A model generated the notes under the pieces. The model was not told where the DNA came from. It worked only from the letters and a program-made list of their open reading frames with translations, and ran no database searches. Shown here piece after piece: positions 1 to 9,771 of a stretch of DNA of 64,000 nt; position 1 is the stretch's first letter; each line of letters begins with the position of its first letter. Position numbers and translations under genes: made by a program. Origin of the DNA: Charina bottae (lineage: Eukaryota; Chordata; Lepidosauria; Squamata; Charinaidae); contig JALMGJ010000006.1 of the NCBI GenBank assembly GCA_023362775.1, forward strand, positions 6,657,001-6,721,000. The letters run 5' to 3'.

Positions 1-160
1 CAAGAGATCTTGCTTTTTCCACAATGCTAAAATTAAAAATTCCAAAGGCAAATTTACTATCTGTGTAGACATTGACTCTCTTGTCTGTAGCCAATTCCAA
101 TGCCCTGGTTAAGGCGATTAACTCCGCCTTCTCAGTTTCAAGCTCCATGGAGATGTTGGT
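1..160 (-). pseudogene. Gammaretrovirus-like pol fragment, RNase H part (copy A)
   Basis: Read on the minus strand, this piece encodes an RNase H-like stretch with the segment KAELIALTRALELATDKRVN followed by YTDSKFAFG. The Ala-Glu-Leu and Tyr-Thr-Asp-Ser signatures are typical of the retroviral RNase H core. The fragment is cut by the window edge. In copy B the same fragment (20205-20360) continues into integrase sequence. It is a short relic with no intact frame. Confidence 0.7.
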
Positions 161-260
161 GAAATATTATTTTTACAGCTCTCAACATTATGCCTCACTG
201 CTGACCTGTGACCAATGAATGAAATAAATTCATTAGAATTAATCTCTTAATCAGATTAAG

Positions 261-996
261 TAGGCTAACCATATGTCCTGTTTTCAACGGGACAGTCCCA
301 TTTTTTAAACAATTCCCGACTGTCCTGTCGTTTTAATAAAAATGTCAATTTTGTCCCGTTTTTTAAAAAATTTGAAAGTTCCGTGAACCTGTCAGGATGG
401 AGGCCGAGTCGGAAGAGGAAAAGCTGCTGACGATGAAGGCGTGAAATTCAAATCGGAGCCAGAGCCTACGATTGGAGAAAGTCGGGCCAGAACCTCCACC
501 GCCTATCAGCATGCGCGTTAGGCGAGCTGAGAGGTGGGCCGAACAATGGGAGGCGCGAGTGGCTGGCCAAGCCAGACACACCTGCGGTCGGAGTGAAGGG
601 TCCTCCCCGGCCCGCCCGCTTTCCCGCCTGCATGGCTTGCCTCACCTGCCCTGCCGGCTGGGCAGTGACCGCGGATGGACCGAGCGTGCTCTCCTCCTGG
701 GGCCGTGGCCCTGGCTGAGGAGGGGCGAGCTCGCGCTCCCCCAGCACCCTTCTGCCCGCATTGGGTGACCCTCATACTCCCCACGCCCGCTGCAGTAGTG
801 GAGGGCTGCGGGGCTGGAGGTGTCGAGGGGAACAATGAGAGCACCCACCCGCCCTGTTTGCCGGGGCGCCGCAGGGACCGCGTTGCCGGTGAGGCTTTAG
901 ACGGAGTGTGCGCACATGCATGCGTGCCCACTTTGTCCGGCGAGCCATGGATAGGTTAGGGTCCCGCTTTTGTCTCAAGGAAATATGGTCAGCCTA
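261..996. mobile_element. hAT-like non-autonomous DNA transposon (MITE), copy A
   Basis: The element starts TAGGCTAACCATAT and ends with the imperfect inverse ATATGGTCAGCCTA. It is flanked by the perfect 8-bp direct repeat AGATTAAG (253-260 and 997-1004). An 8-bp target-site duplication is the hAT hallmark. The interior is very GC- and CpG-rich around 480-900, unlike the AT-rich flanks, and contains no transposase. The open frames inside it differ between strands and look like by-products of high GC content. Confidence 0.8.
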
Positions 997-1004
997 AGAT
1001 TAAG

Positions 1005-2368
1005 GGAGGAGAAGGGATGAAGGTTTGAAGTCTTTAAGGAAGCTTTCCACATTGCAGTGATGTAAAGATAGCGAACTCCTGGGCATTTTGAAGAAGTGTG
1101 ATTGTTGTATCTCTGGTAGCTTTCATTCCCCCTAAGAAAAAAGACATGCGTGAGCAAAAAGTCCATTGCTTTGAAAAGCTTCTTGTTGAGCGCCAGTGGT
1201 AGACTCAAACTGAAGAGGCTGGCACCTTTCCTTTAATCCCTCAATGGGGTCTCCAAAATAGCTGGTATATCAGAAGGAGTTGATTTTAGACCCCCTTCTA
1301 GCATGCAGCTACGTGTTACTCCAATCCCTACCCTGGTTCAGTGGCGCATTATGCCTATATAATTTAGGGGCCCGCAAAATTTTGAAGCAAAAAAAAAATA
1401 GATGTAACAACAAAGGGTATCTTATAACAAAGCTGTTTCAGAGATATTTCCTTACCAGATTCGTCAACGCTGTCAACAATTACAGGGCTTCTAATGTACT
1501 AGAAAAGTTCTAAAGAGACATTCAGATATGTATCTGCCTTGAAAGAAGCCAATGTTGAACCCCCCCACCCATAGGCTCCTGTGGGGGTGTCACGGGTTCT
1601 TTTTATACCCAAGATTGTTTATCCAGACTCAAATAAAAGTCCCCCAATAAAGCACTGTACACTTAAAGTTTTTAACTCTCCCCTTATAAATTTAGGGGGT
1701 GTGTTTTACTTTAAGCAAATATGTACAATATAAAAGTGTTCTATATAACTATGTGATTAGCTAATATGATCCTAGTTTATAACTAACCTAAATTACTAAT
1801 GGACTTATACTATACAACTATTTCTATCCTTACCTAATACATATATAAATTAACTATTCTTATATTACTCCTGCTGCTACAAGGTTACACGGTTGCTACT
1901 ATATCTAGTACACAGAGCTTCTTTAATTGGGCAGTTTGCATACACTTGTCCCTCTTCAGACATTTGCTGCAGGACTTTTATTCTGTGTGTTGTTTCTTCT
2001 GGACCTTCCAAGTCTCTGTGGGAAAATAAACAACTTTTTGCTTCTTTGGTTGCTTTATTTCCTTTCTGGCTGCCTGCTTCACAATCTCCAAACACACACC
2101 TTTCTCTCACCATCTCCTCTCAGCTGTTCCACATGAAGGCTTTTATCAGCCGCTCCGCTGTTCCAAGGCTGAGAGAAGGTTTGAAGTAGAGGGGAGGGAG
2201 GCAATCACAGGTGCCTGTAATTTCCTTACAGCCTGCTCTCCCACGGGGGACCGCCAACTAAGGCCAGCCCAGCCCCACCAACGGATTGTGCCGGCTGGGA
2301 GAGCACGGTTGGCTTGCCTGCGGTCAAGGATCGGGTAGACTGTACCTCTGAGGGTCCTGAAAACCCAG
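1005..2368. other. Unassigned repeat-like sequence (copy A)
   Basis: I recognise no gene or named element here. The sequence is AT-rich with a polyadenylation-like stretch (two AATAAA/AATAAAA motifs near 1630-1650) and no frame with a recognisable domain. The block recurs at 21181-22565 as part of the segmental duplication. Confidence 0.5.
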
Positions 2369-2854
2369 TCAACCAGTAGACTCTATATCAGTAGAGCCAG
2401 GAACAGAGTCCGAAGCAAAGGCTGCCAGAGCCGATGGACAGGATGTATCTGAAGATGACAAAGGCTGAGATGTTGATGCTGGAGGGGCCCACCTGAGGAA
2501 CTGGAGCTGTTTCTTTATCACCTCCGCAAAGTGTCCTGGGAAAAGGGGGATCAGCAGCTGAAGAAGCTCCTTCTTTAGCATCCCGACACTCCAGAGATGG
2601 TCTGCATGCCCCTGTAGAGCCTCGTTGTCCTCCGTAGACCAGGTCATCCATTTCGATGGAAGAGTTGTTACTTGCACGGGATTCAATTCCACAGAATTGA
2701 ATTGTAGTGGAATTTGTGCGTGCTTAAGCTTCGCTGGGATGGAAACTGGATACCGCAGAAGCACAGGAATTGACTGGAACAGGAACAGTACTGAGAGCAT
2801 TGATTGTTTTATCTGGAGCATGAAAGGACTTGCGTGTTCATGGAGAGGGGCCAT
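2369..2854 (-). CDS. Unrecognised 161-aa open frame with Myb-like helix (copy A)
   Basis: The 161-residue frame is open in both copies (see 22566-23051). The middle part (about residues 68-120) has the look of a Myb/SANT-type DNA-binding unit: MTWSTEDNEALQGHADHLW, then a helix LKKELLQLLIPLFPGHFAEV followed by IKKQLQ. Similar W...FPG...I-K patterns occur in the amino-terminal regions of some site-specific LINEs and transposases, so I infer a mobile-element origin. The tail is Ser/Pro-rich. The start codon is only the first in frame. The product is unknown, and the frame could be fortuitous. Confidence 0.3.
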   Translation of the reverse strand: MAPLHEHASPFMLQIKQSMLSVLFLFQSIPVLLRYPVSIPAKLKHAQIPLQFNSVELNPVQVTTLPSKWMTWSTEDNEALQGHADHLWSVGMLKKELLQLLIPLFPGHFAEVIKKQLQFLRWAPPASTSQPLSSSDTSCPSALAAFASDSVPGSTDIESTG

Positions 2855-3700
2855 TGAGATGAATGGTCATCAACCATTCCTGCATCAGCTTATGCAATAA
2901 CCACTGTTGCCATGGACAAAGTATGTATTTTGAGTGATACATTAGGGTTTCAAAGAACATTGAGAATTGCCTCTTCCCATATGAACTCATGCACTGTTCA
3001 TGTTCCTGTTCCCTGAGGTGCATCATCAGACATACTAGACTGAGTGCAAGATCCATTGGGCCCTGTTACAGCTCCTCTTTCAGAGGCAGTTAAGGTTTTC
3101 CTTTCCTGTTTGTTGCATTTAAAGACTGAGCCTTTTCTCGGCAACTTGAAAGCTGGCTGCTTTTAAATCAGGATGGCTAATCGTTCTAGATCAAGTTTTA
3201 TTGTAAGTGTATTTGTTATATACTGATTTGCTTGAACATCTATGAAAGAAAGGGGAGGTATATGTGCTAGTGAAAAGGTGCTGAACGAGACAGCAATTCT
3301 GATCACAGGAATAAACCTCACTGGACGCTCTGGAATTTACTTCTGAATAAATATGCACAGGATTACACCAGAAACTGAAATGCTAGCACTAAATAAACGT
3401 ATCGCTGTGGCTATTTAAACAGATTCCATTGTGGGGATTTATATTCTCAACTTTTTTTTTTTTGCTCATGCTCCCCTTCTGAGCCTCATTTACCTCTGTG
3501 ACCCCCTTCATAGTCACTGTTAGCTGTAAAAAAAGTACTTTACCGTATTGTAACTGTCTTTATATTATAAAGACAAAGTATTTGTAGTAGCTAACAAAAA
3601 TGATCAATCTATGCCGACATAATTGTGCCATAGGAAACAAAATTCTCAAAGACATAAAACGTCTAGCGGCAGCATAAGCTCCCCCCCCCCCGCCGAGATA
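2855..3700. other. Unassigned sequence (copy A)
   Basis: I see no gene. There is an A/T-rich stretch, a run of C around 3680-3691 that differs in length in copy B, and no recognisable domain on either strand. Confidence 0.5.
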
Positions 3701-3969
3701 CAACAACCAAAGAAAATTCACAACCATTAATCACCAGGTGTGACGACAGTGTTGACCACTTGTCCAAGTGGTGTCTGTAACCATTGCAGTAACCAAATTT
3801 AAAGGTTAGCACACACTCCTTACCCAATTTGGTAAATTAATACACATTGTCCTCAGGCATGTCTGGGTAAATCAATTCCATAGGCAAACTGTGTAACCTT
3901 ATGTAATCTGTGCCCCAGTCCTAGTAAAAGTTTCCAACAAATCATAAGGGCCAAAATTATAAATAGAAT
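3701..3969. repeat. Diverged internal repeat R, copy 1
   Basis: This 269-bp block recurs at 23893-24162 (as part of the big duplication) and, more diverged, at 18654-18923. All three copies end with the same sequence just before position 3969. Here the next base starts a LINE fragment, whereas in the 18.6-kb copy different sequence follows. The minus strand can be read as YGYTVLPMELIYPDM-type protein, which I do not recognise. A retroviral leader or env origin is only a guess from its neighbours. Confidence 0.7.
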
Positions 3970-5967
3970 CCTCAAACAATAAAGCGTCTGAATCCTGACT
4001 GAAAAGGATCCAGATAATCCACTTCATCCATGGCCCTCTGAAGCTGTTGCGCAACCACGTTCCCCCAAAAGAGGAGGTTAGATAACTGGACAAAAATTGC
4101 CCAGTATGGTGTCCAGCAAAGGCTTCTTCAGGAGGGGAGAACCAAGACCTCTTTAATAGGTAAGGGAACAATCCCCTCACTCAAAGAAAAATTAACCACC
4201 GCTAGAACCCACTCTCATGACACTCCCCGGGCGACTTTCACAAATCAGGTGGGGCATGGGTCTAAAGAGCAGGTGGCTGAGCTCACAATCCTAAAGACCA
4301 TGTCCACTTGCTCAGGTCCAACAGGTTCAAACCATTCTCAGATAATCAGGCAAGACTCCACTGTAGGCATCTCCTCTGGACCTGCAACAAGGCCGGTATC
4401 CAACTGTGAGCAAATCAGAGCAATATTGTCCAACATGGTGAGCATATTCCTCCGCACGCCCCTCCAAAATGTTCCCTGAGCCCCCTTTACCCAAGAGGGC
4501 TCATGTCACCTGAAACAGGGCTGCAGGGGAGCTATAGTATCTGTGGACGCAATAAGGGTGGGGAAGTATTGATGCTTCACTGCCCTTACCTCCACAAGGT
4601 AGGCCTTAATAGCAGCTCTAACCCGTGTCCGATCGAGTTTGTCCTTTGTTGAACTCCAGCAACACTCTAGACATCTTTTCTCATTTCATCTTTCTCAGCT
4701 CCTCCATGTGTGTGTTTGTGTCAGAAGCACCAAAGCGCTTCTGTAGTGAAAGGATTTGCCGGTGACATCACCGTTGCCCGGGGGAAGCCCAAGGAGGCTC
4801 CTTTCATGTCCCTGTGATTTTTCCCACCGGAGTGGTACCTAATTTATCTAATCACATTTGCATGCTTTTGAACTGCTAGGTTGGAAGGAGCTGATTTTTA
4901 ATAATTGCCGGTAGCTCACTCCAGCACGCGGCTCACACTCTTTGGTTTCAAACACCTTAATGGCTTCTGACTCAGCATCTTAACCTCTGAGCCACTGCGC
5001 TCCTCCATGAACCATAGGGAGTGACAGGATCCCCGAGAGAGGAGAGATCCCATTGGTCTGATCCAATCCAATCCAAAGCCTCAGCCACCTCCTTATTCCA
5101 AGTGGCGACCAAGGCTTTGGATGGACCGTGCAACAGACCAACAGGAACAACCCCCTAATGGGTCCAGCCTCCCTGCAGTGGATAGTGGCACTAGAGAATC
5201 CCATGGAAACGCCCTGACAAAGGGGACACCAAAAGCTCCCCCAGTTTCAGATCACATAGCCACTACTCTGACAGGAACACACCAGATCTGGTGTGACCAC
5301 TGTCCCATGTCGGGCTCTTAATGACCTGGGACAGGCCCATTGCCATCATGGTGGCCCTGAGCTTCTGAGCCACCTCAGGCCTCACCTCCAGAAAAGGCAG
5401 GTTGAAGTCCCCCAAGACTATAAGTCTGGGGAACTCCACTACCAGCCCAGAAATGGAGTCAAGGAGCTCAGGTGGGGAGGTTGCTATACAGCAGGGAGGC
5501 TGATACAGCACCAACAATTCCAAGTGATCCCTAGGGCCCAACTTAATGAACAGGGTCTCACATCCGATGACCTGTGGTACAGTGCCTCTGAAAGCCTTAA
5601 GGGATTCCCGGAATGCAATCGCCCCACCCCTGCCCCAGAGTCTCGGCTAATGCCACACCCAGAACCCCGCTGAGCATATTTCCGAAAGGGCTACCCCCCC
5701 TACTTCCCGGACCCAGCCAGGTCCCAGTGATACATGCCAGGTCGGCCGTCTCATCCTGATTAAATCGCTAATGAGGGAGATCTTATTACAGACCAACCTG
5801 GCATTCGGTAGCAGCAGCTGGAGGGCAGGGCCACTGAAGGTCTGCTCACGGTGCCAGGGTAGAGGCCAAAGAGCTGGAATGCGAAACCAGTATAAGACAA
5901 CTGTTCTGCATTCCACAAGAGCGGCCTGCTCCCTGTCCCCCACCATTCCTCCCCATGCCCATGTCAT
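3970..5967 (-). mobile_element. CR1/L2-like non-LTR retrotransposon fragment (copy A)
   Basis: On the minus strand the order is endonuclease then reverse transcriptase. The apurinic-type endonuclease is visible at about 5263-5967, with NARLVCNKISLISDLI at its start and the catalytic-type LIVLGDFNLPFLE and MGLSQVIKSPTWDSGHT near its end. Linker sequence follows to about 5010, then a nested SINE. The early RT blocks are in mixed frames between 4220 and 3970: VVNFSLSEG, LLKKPLLDTILGNFCPVI and AMDEVDYLDPFQSGFRR. The RT catalytic part is missing, so the copy is truncated and frameshifted. The same family is present at 30191-30487. I cannot separate CR1 from L2 or Rex-type by eye. Confidence 0.75.
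4826..5005 (-). mobile_element. tRNA-headed SINE fragment, Sauria-like (copy A)
   Basis: On the minus strand it begins with a tRNA-like head that reads GTGGCTCAGAGGTTAAG (A-box-like). It continues through the conserved SINE body to GGTACCACTCCGG, where it ends before the BovB-like tail. It interrupts the LINE fragment. The same insertion is present in copy B (25022-25207). A fuller member of the family is at 15058-15392. Confidence 0.7.
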
Positions 5968-6479
5968 GAACGAGTCAAGTCAAAATAGAAGCAAAAGGTT
6001 TTTATTGAAGCGTTTGCAAAGGCTGGTGGACTCAACAGTGCCAAACAAAGCGCACCAGGGAAGAGCCACACCCAGCAACAATTAGAGCTCATCTTTTATA
6101 GCCCTTTGCCCGGACGCTTTAGCCCTCCTCCTTTTACCCATAGGCTGGGTAGTCAGGAGTGAACAGCCTATACTGTCCGCCTCAATTGTCCCGCCTCTGT
6201 TTACATCTCCCACTCCCCACTTCTTACCTCCCCTTCCCCTTTATTTATTTCCTTGTAAGGAAGGTGTCCTACTTTAAGCAATGCTCATTAGCCTCACCTT
6301 TGACCGCAAAGTTTCCTATAGCATGTGGGTTACATTCAGCTTGCTAAAAATATATTCTCATTTCCTACAGGTAGTTATGTCAGAAATTTTGTTAACTAAT
6401 GCAGGAAAGGTCCAACGTAGGTTTATGGGTTAAGTTTATTAATTCTTTGTTAATAATAACTAATTTCATATTTCTCTCA
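5962..6479 (-). repeat. Gammaretrovirus-like LTR, 518 bp (copy A)
   Basis: Read on the minus strand it starts TGAGAGAAAT and ends ATGACA. It shares its 3' end with the LTR that abuts a tRNA-Pro primer site at 9460, including the conserved GACTTGACTC and poly(A)-region sequence. A TATA-like TATAAAAGATG box lies near 6098. No primer site or polypurine tract adjoins it, so it behaves as a solo LTR of the same or a sister family. Copy B has the same LTR at 26167-26684, exactly the same length. Confidence 0.7.
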
Positions 6480-7656
6480 CCCATCACCACCATAATGCCA
6501 TGGCCCACCTCCACCCCCCAATGGCAGCCCCATCCCGAAAACCAAGACAAGGGACAAAAACCTCCCAACCAACCATCACTGGGAGGGGAAGCCGGGCACC
6601 CCAAGGCACTATAGTTTCACCAGCTCTCAGTGTCATCAGGGTACATAGCCACCACCTCCCCACACACTACCATACAATCATGCATATTGTAACCCATTCA
6701 TACATACAAACACAGGTGGCTTCCCCTGCCACTCCCACCAGCTGGTAGAGGGCTCCCCTCATTGACCCACTCTCAGTTCCTCCTCTGACTCTCATCCAGA
6801 AGGAGGAAACTTTCCATTCACTATAGCGAACAAATGGAGCACATTATTCCTTCCTTCTCAGGGCTACCTGAGGAGGAAGGGGGTCTACAGTAGCCTGCCA
6901 CTCTATTATAGCCCCCACCCCTGCCTGGCCATCGCTCAAACCTCCAAGCCCCAACGTCTAACAAGAAGAGTAGATGTGCAGGAAGGAACCAGGTGATGAC
7001 AAAGGAGTCCAGCAGCAGCAAAAAGGGTCCCAACAGCAGCATCCACCAGAAGCTGCTTCCCCAGCCCGCAGCAGCAGCCCGCTCCTCACCCACTCTCTGC
7101 ATCCAGCAGCAGCCTGTTCCTCTGGAAAAACAGATCAGGAGCCAGCGCCTGGTCCAAAAAGCCCGCTGTCAAGTCCACAACAAGGATGGCACAGCCAGCC
7201 AAAATCACAAACATGGCCACAAAAACGTTGCAAAATGCCGTAAAGCGACCAGCACAGTAAAACAATAAACACGGCCGTCCTCCAGCATGCTGCGCTCCAG
7301 TCCAGTCTGGCCTGCTCCAACCTCCTCCTCTGTTTGTGCCCGATCCTGATGGGTCATTTTGGTGGTCTTGGTTCCTGGTTTATGATTGGTCATTTTTGGA
7401 GTGCTTATTCCTGTTTGGTTCTTTGTTCGTAATTGGGTCCTTGTCTGGGCAAATTTCTGATTTGCCCATTTTGGAGAGCTGATTCCTGGTTGGTCCTGCT
7501 TTTGGGCAGCGTTGTGCTGGTTGTTTTCTCGATTGAAGCTGTGGCAGACTTTGCTGTTAGTTGGCTGTGGACCCTGTGATCCTGGTGTAATTTAACTTTT
7601 TTTAATCTATACACTACTAAAACGCTCGTGGCTGTTTGATACTTGTAACCTTTAAC
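6480..7656. other. Unassigned sequence with CAG-rich tract (copy A)
   Basis: I see no supportable gene. A CAG/CCAG-rich stretch at about 7000-7130 creates several overlapping open frames on both strands. A stretch near 7605-7625 resembles published Helitron-type ends only loosely and I do not assign it. Confidence 0.45.
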
Positions 7657-7795
7657 TGGGTGAAACGGGTCGCTCAATCCTGGCTTCTTTCGGCCATTGG
7701 CTGGCTTACTCTGAAGCTCACAACCTATCAGAATCGCCTAATCAGCATATAATTAAGCCTGCCCCTGTTTACCCAACCCCTTACCCTATTCCAGG
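7657..7795 (-). repeat. Fragment of the gammaretrovirus-like LTR (U3 part, copy A)
   Basis: The sequence from GGTCGCTCAATCCTGG to about 7795 matches the U3 part of the LTR at 9460 (9621-9720) and at 29664-30190, in the same orientation. No LTR ends are present. Confidence 0.65.
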
Positions 7796-7894
7796 TTGTC
7801 ATGTTCATTATTGACATTGTACATATCTGATGTAAAACGAGTAAACATACATTGTGTTGGCTCAAAACTATTACAGCAGATAATTGTTTCTGGA

Positions 7895-8165
7895 CATATA
7901 TGCATGAATGACTAATACTGACTCTAGCAGTTCTTGTTACATTCTGTTTCTCAGTTTTGTTTTAATGAGGTTTATCTGAGAGAAAGTTCTTTCAACGGCA
8001 GCATTGGTGAAAGGCAATGCCAGGAATAATAATGCAAAATAACCTATTTCATATAAGTCATGTTCCCCAATTGTTCAGCATTCAAATCATCTGTGTTTGA
8101 CCATGACATTAAATGAAGTTTATTCCACTGTTGTTCTAGCAATCCAAGGTTTTTCATTAGTAATC
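7895..8165 (-). pseudogene. hAT transposase C-terminal fragment (copy A)
   Basis: On the minus strand this region reads through EIGYFALLFLALPFTNAAV and ERTFSQINLIKTKLRNRM. The Asn-Ala-x-Val-Glu-Arg-x-Phe-Ser pattern followed by a basic K-T-K-L-R-N-R-M stretch is the C-terminal dimerisation region of hAT transposases. The rest of the protein is absent, so it is a relic. A different hAT fragment is at 32871-33322. Confidence 0.75.
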
Positions 8166-8309
8166 TAATGGAATTTAGTAATCCAAGGTCCATTAGTCAC
8201 CTGGGGCAGGCCAATCTAATAGGCCCAGCCTCCCAGTGGAAGGGGTGGCACCAGAGAATTGGAGGCTCACCGGTGTCAGATATGAGTCAAGTCAAAAGGC
8301 AAATGGAAA

Positions 8310-8747
8310 CCATTTATGATGTTCCTCAGATTTTTCTGGTTCCTCCTCTGTTTCCAATTTATAAATCATTTCTCTTATTGCCTTCTTGTTTTTCCCTTTT
8401 GTTTCAGGCCATTGGTCGGGAGTCCATAAGAGGGCATAATCTAATTAATTTTTTAAAGACTTACACGACTTCTGTTTCACATAGTCGTATAAAGCATGAC
8501 ACCTAAAGTGATCATTTGACCCATCCCTTGGCCAAGAGGCATTATCATCCTTCCACCACACATAACAACACAGATTTATCATATCTTCCTTACTTAAGTC
8601 TAACTTGTCCACCAGAGGTTTGTACGGTTGTTTGTCCCAATTATCTAACATCTTACCTATAGGACTGCCCTTATCTATTCTCAACGTTGGATTTTTCCAT
8701 ATTTTCTTAGTGCACTTTTCCTTCCGTACACTCGAGCCTCCTCCCAT
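8310..8747 (-). pseudogene. gag: Gammaretrovirus-like gag, matrix region (copy A)
   Basis: A 100-residue frame starts with MGGGSSVRKEK, a Gly-2 start context suited to N-myristoylation. It continues with a helical basic protein (GSPIGKMLDNW, INLCCYVWW) typical of gammaretroviral matrix. After an in-frame stop at about 8445 the same frame continues with LDYALLWTPDQWPE and a charged stretch, so the original protein was longer. It then runs into the 3' LTR remnant through the internal deletion. It cannot encode capsid or nucleocapsid. Confidence 0.7.
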
Positions 8748-9135
8748 GGTTGGTTTAACTATCCTGCCTATTCCCTGTTGACCGTATTTCCAGGGCCTCC
8801 CTTCTTAGAACCAGAACCTCCAGCAGTCGCTGGACTTGTTCACCGGACAAATTTAAGGTCCTAATTCCCAATAACCTCCCAGCCCGCACTGGCTACTTTT
8901 AAAGGTTATTCTTCTACTGAGACCCATTTATCACACAACTACTACTTCATTCGCACCCGGCCGGTCCTCTCGCGAGGATTCGGAACTGCGAGTTTGAACT
9001 CCACACTCAATTCGCCTTGCCAGCCCTAATGGCCCTTGGGGCGTCTCAAATCACACCGGTTTCAAGAATCTTACAGGCCTACCCAACCAGAACCCTGCCA
9101 CCCAGGCAAGGCATTCCATGCACTTTGCGCAACCC

Positions 9136-9144
9136 TCTTACCTG
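9136..9144 (-). promoter_or_regulatory. Splice-donor-like site in ERV leader, downstream repeat unit
   Basis: The minus strand reads CAGGTAAGA, a near-perfect 5' splice site. It lies in an approximately 50-bp unit that is repeated directly about 125 bp away. In a gammaretroviral leader this position (between primer site and gag) fits the major splice donor. Confidence 0.5.
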
Positions 9145-9260
9145 GGTTCGTGCACGAAGTTGCTCGGTAATTTGTCTCTGGGGGGGATTTTCAGACTCGA
9201 GTTTTCTCTGCCAACAGGTCTAGGGCCCAGGCAAGGAATTCCATGAGCTTTGTGCAACCC

Positions 9261-9269
9261 TCTTACCTG
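9261..9269 (-). promoter_or_regulatory. Splice-donor-like site in ERV leader, upstream repeat unit
   Basis: The minus strand reads CAGGTAAGA within the second copy of the leader repeat (about 9227-9277). Its presence in both units means the leader duplication also duplicated the donor. Confidence 0.5.
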
Positions 9270-9438
9270 GCTTCCTACAGCCTTTTGTTTCTCCTTTTGA
9301 CCTCTCTTTTTGTTGTCTGGTTCCTTCACGGGCTCCGGAGTCTAAGACTCAGGAGCCCCACACTGGACTACTGAACTTAGTAGGGCATGCCACCCATAGT
9401 GAGGTCAGTGCCCAGACTTACCGAACGCCGTTCAAGGG

Positions 9439-9456
9439 ATCCCGGACGAGCCCCCA
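9439..9456 (-). promoter_or_regulatory. Primer binding site, tRNA-Pro type (copy A)
   Basis: The minus strand reads TGGGGGCTCGTCCGGGAT, the 18-nt complement of the 3' end of tRNA-Pro used by many gammaretroviruses. It lies three bases downstream of the LTR terminus (TGACA), as expected for first-strand DNA synthesis. Confidence 0.9.
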
Positions 9457-9459
9457 ATT

Positions 9460-9771
9460 TGTCAGATATGAGTCAAGTCAAAAGGCAAATGGAAACAAAG
9501 TTTTTATTTTTGAAGCTGTTTGCAAAGAGCTGGTGGACTCCACCGTGCTAGAAAACAAGCCGCATCAGGGTAGAGCCACACCCAGCACAGGTTTTCACAC
9601 TTATTTATACAGTCCTTACCCGTCGCTCAATCCTGGCTTCTTTCGGCCATTGGCCATTGTTGATCAGAATCACCTAATCAGCATATAATTAAGCCCGCCC
9701 GTTTACCCAACCCTTACCCTATTTGAAAAGACCTACTCCTATTTACTCTTTCCCTTATAAGGGAAGGCTTC
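9460..9771 (-). repeat. 5' LTR of the gammaretrovirus-like ERV, truncated (copy A)
   Basis: The LTR 3' terminus is at 9460 (plus-strand TGTCAGATATG). The R/U5 part with an AATAAAAA signal lies near 9500 and TATAAATAAG near 9595. The remaining U3 (29997-30190 in copy B) is missing because the next element begins at 9772. Confidence 0.85.

Larger units (their letters stand above)
1..9771. repeat. Segmental duplication, copy A (left end outside window)
   Basis: This stretch matches 20205-29996 almost base for base. In sampled stretches I count about 5 substitutions in 600 bases near 5.0-5.6 kb and about 9 in 700 near 2.3-3.0 kb, plus small indels (for example about 22 bases present in B near 22280 and absent from A near 2100). 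Both copies carry the same nested insertions with the same target-site duplications, so those insertions are older than the duplication. The match begins at base 1, so the true left end lies outside the window. It stops abruptly at 9771, against the LTR edge of the provirus that follows. Confidence 0.95.
8274..9771 (-). mobile_element. Internally deleted gammaretrovirus-like ERV (copy A, cut at 9771)
   Basis: The minus-strand order is: 5' LTR (9460-9771, its U3 removed here), 3-nt spacer, tRNA-Pro primer site (9439-9456), leader with two splice-donor-like sites, gag matrix (8747 downward), then about 37 bases of the 3' LTR terminus (8274-8310). The flank CCGG at 8270-8273 matches CCGG at 30191-30194 next to the complete LTR in copy B, a 4-bp target-site duplication typical of gammaretroviruses. 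The host sequence on both sides is the CR1/L2-like endonuclease. Everything from capsid to most of the 3' LTR is deleted. Confidence 0.85.

Noticed and set aside
466..959. Several overlapping open frames on both strands in the GC-rich block
   Set aside because: They lie inside the hAT-like MITE, conflict with each other on both strands, and result from low stop-codon density in CpG-rich DNA.
3899..4180. 93-residue minus-strand frame that could be taken for a retroviral env
   Set aside because: Other frames of the same stretch give clear LINE RT blocks (LLKKPLLDTILGNFCPVI, DPFQSGFRR), so it is a LINE shadow fused to the R repeat.
6974..7268. Gln/Ser-rich plus-strand frames over the CAG tract
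   Set aside because: Low-complexity coding from CAG repeats in two frames at once; no domain and no start context.
7605..7660. Possible Helitron 5' end (TCTATACACTACTAAAACGC)
   Set aside because: Resemblance is loose and from memory; no matching hairpin/CTRR end or Rep-helicase sequence was found.
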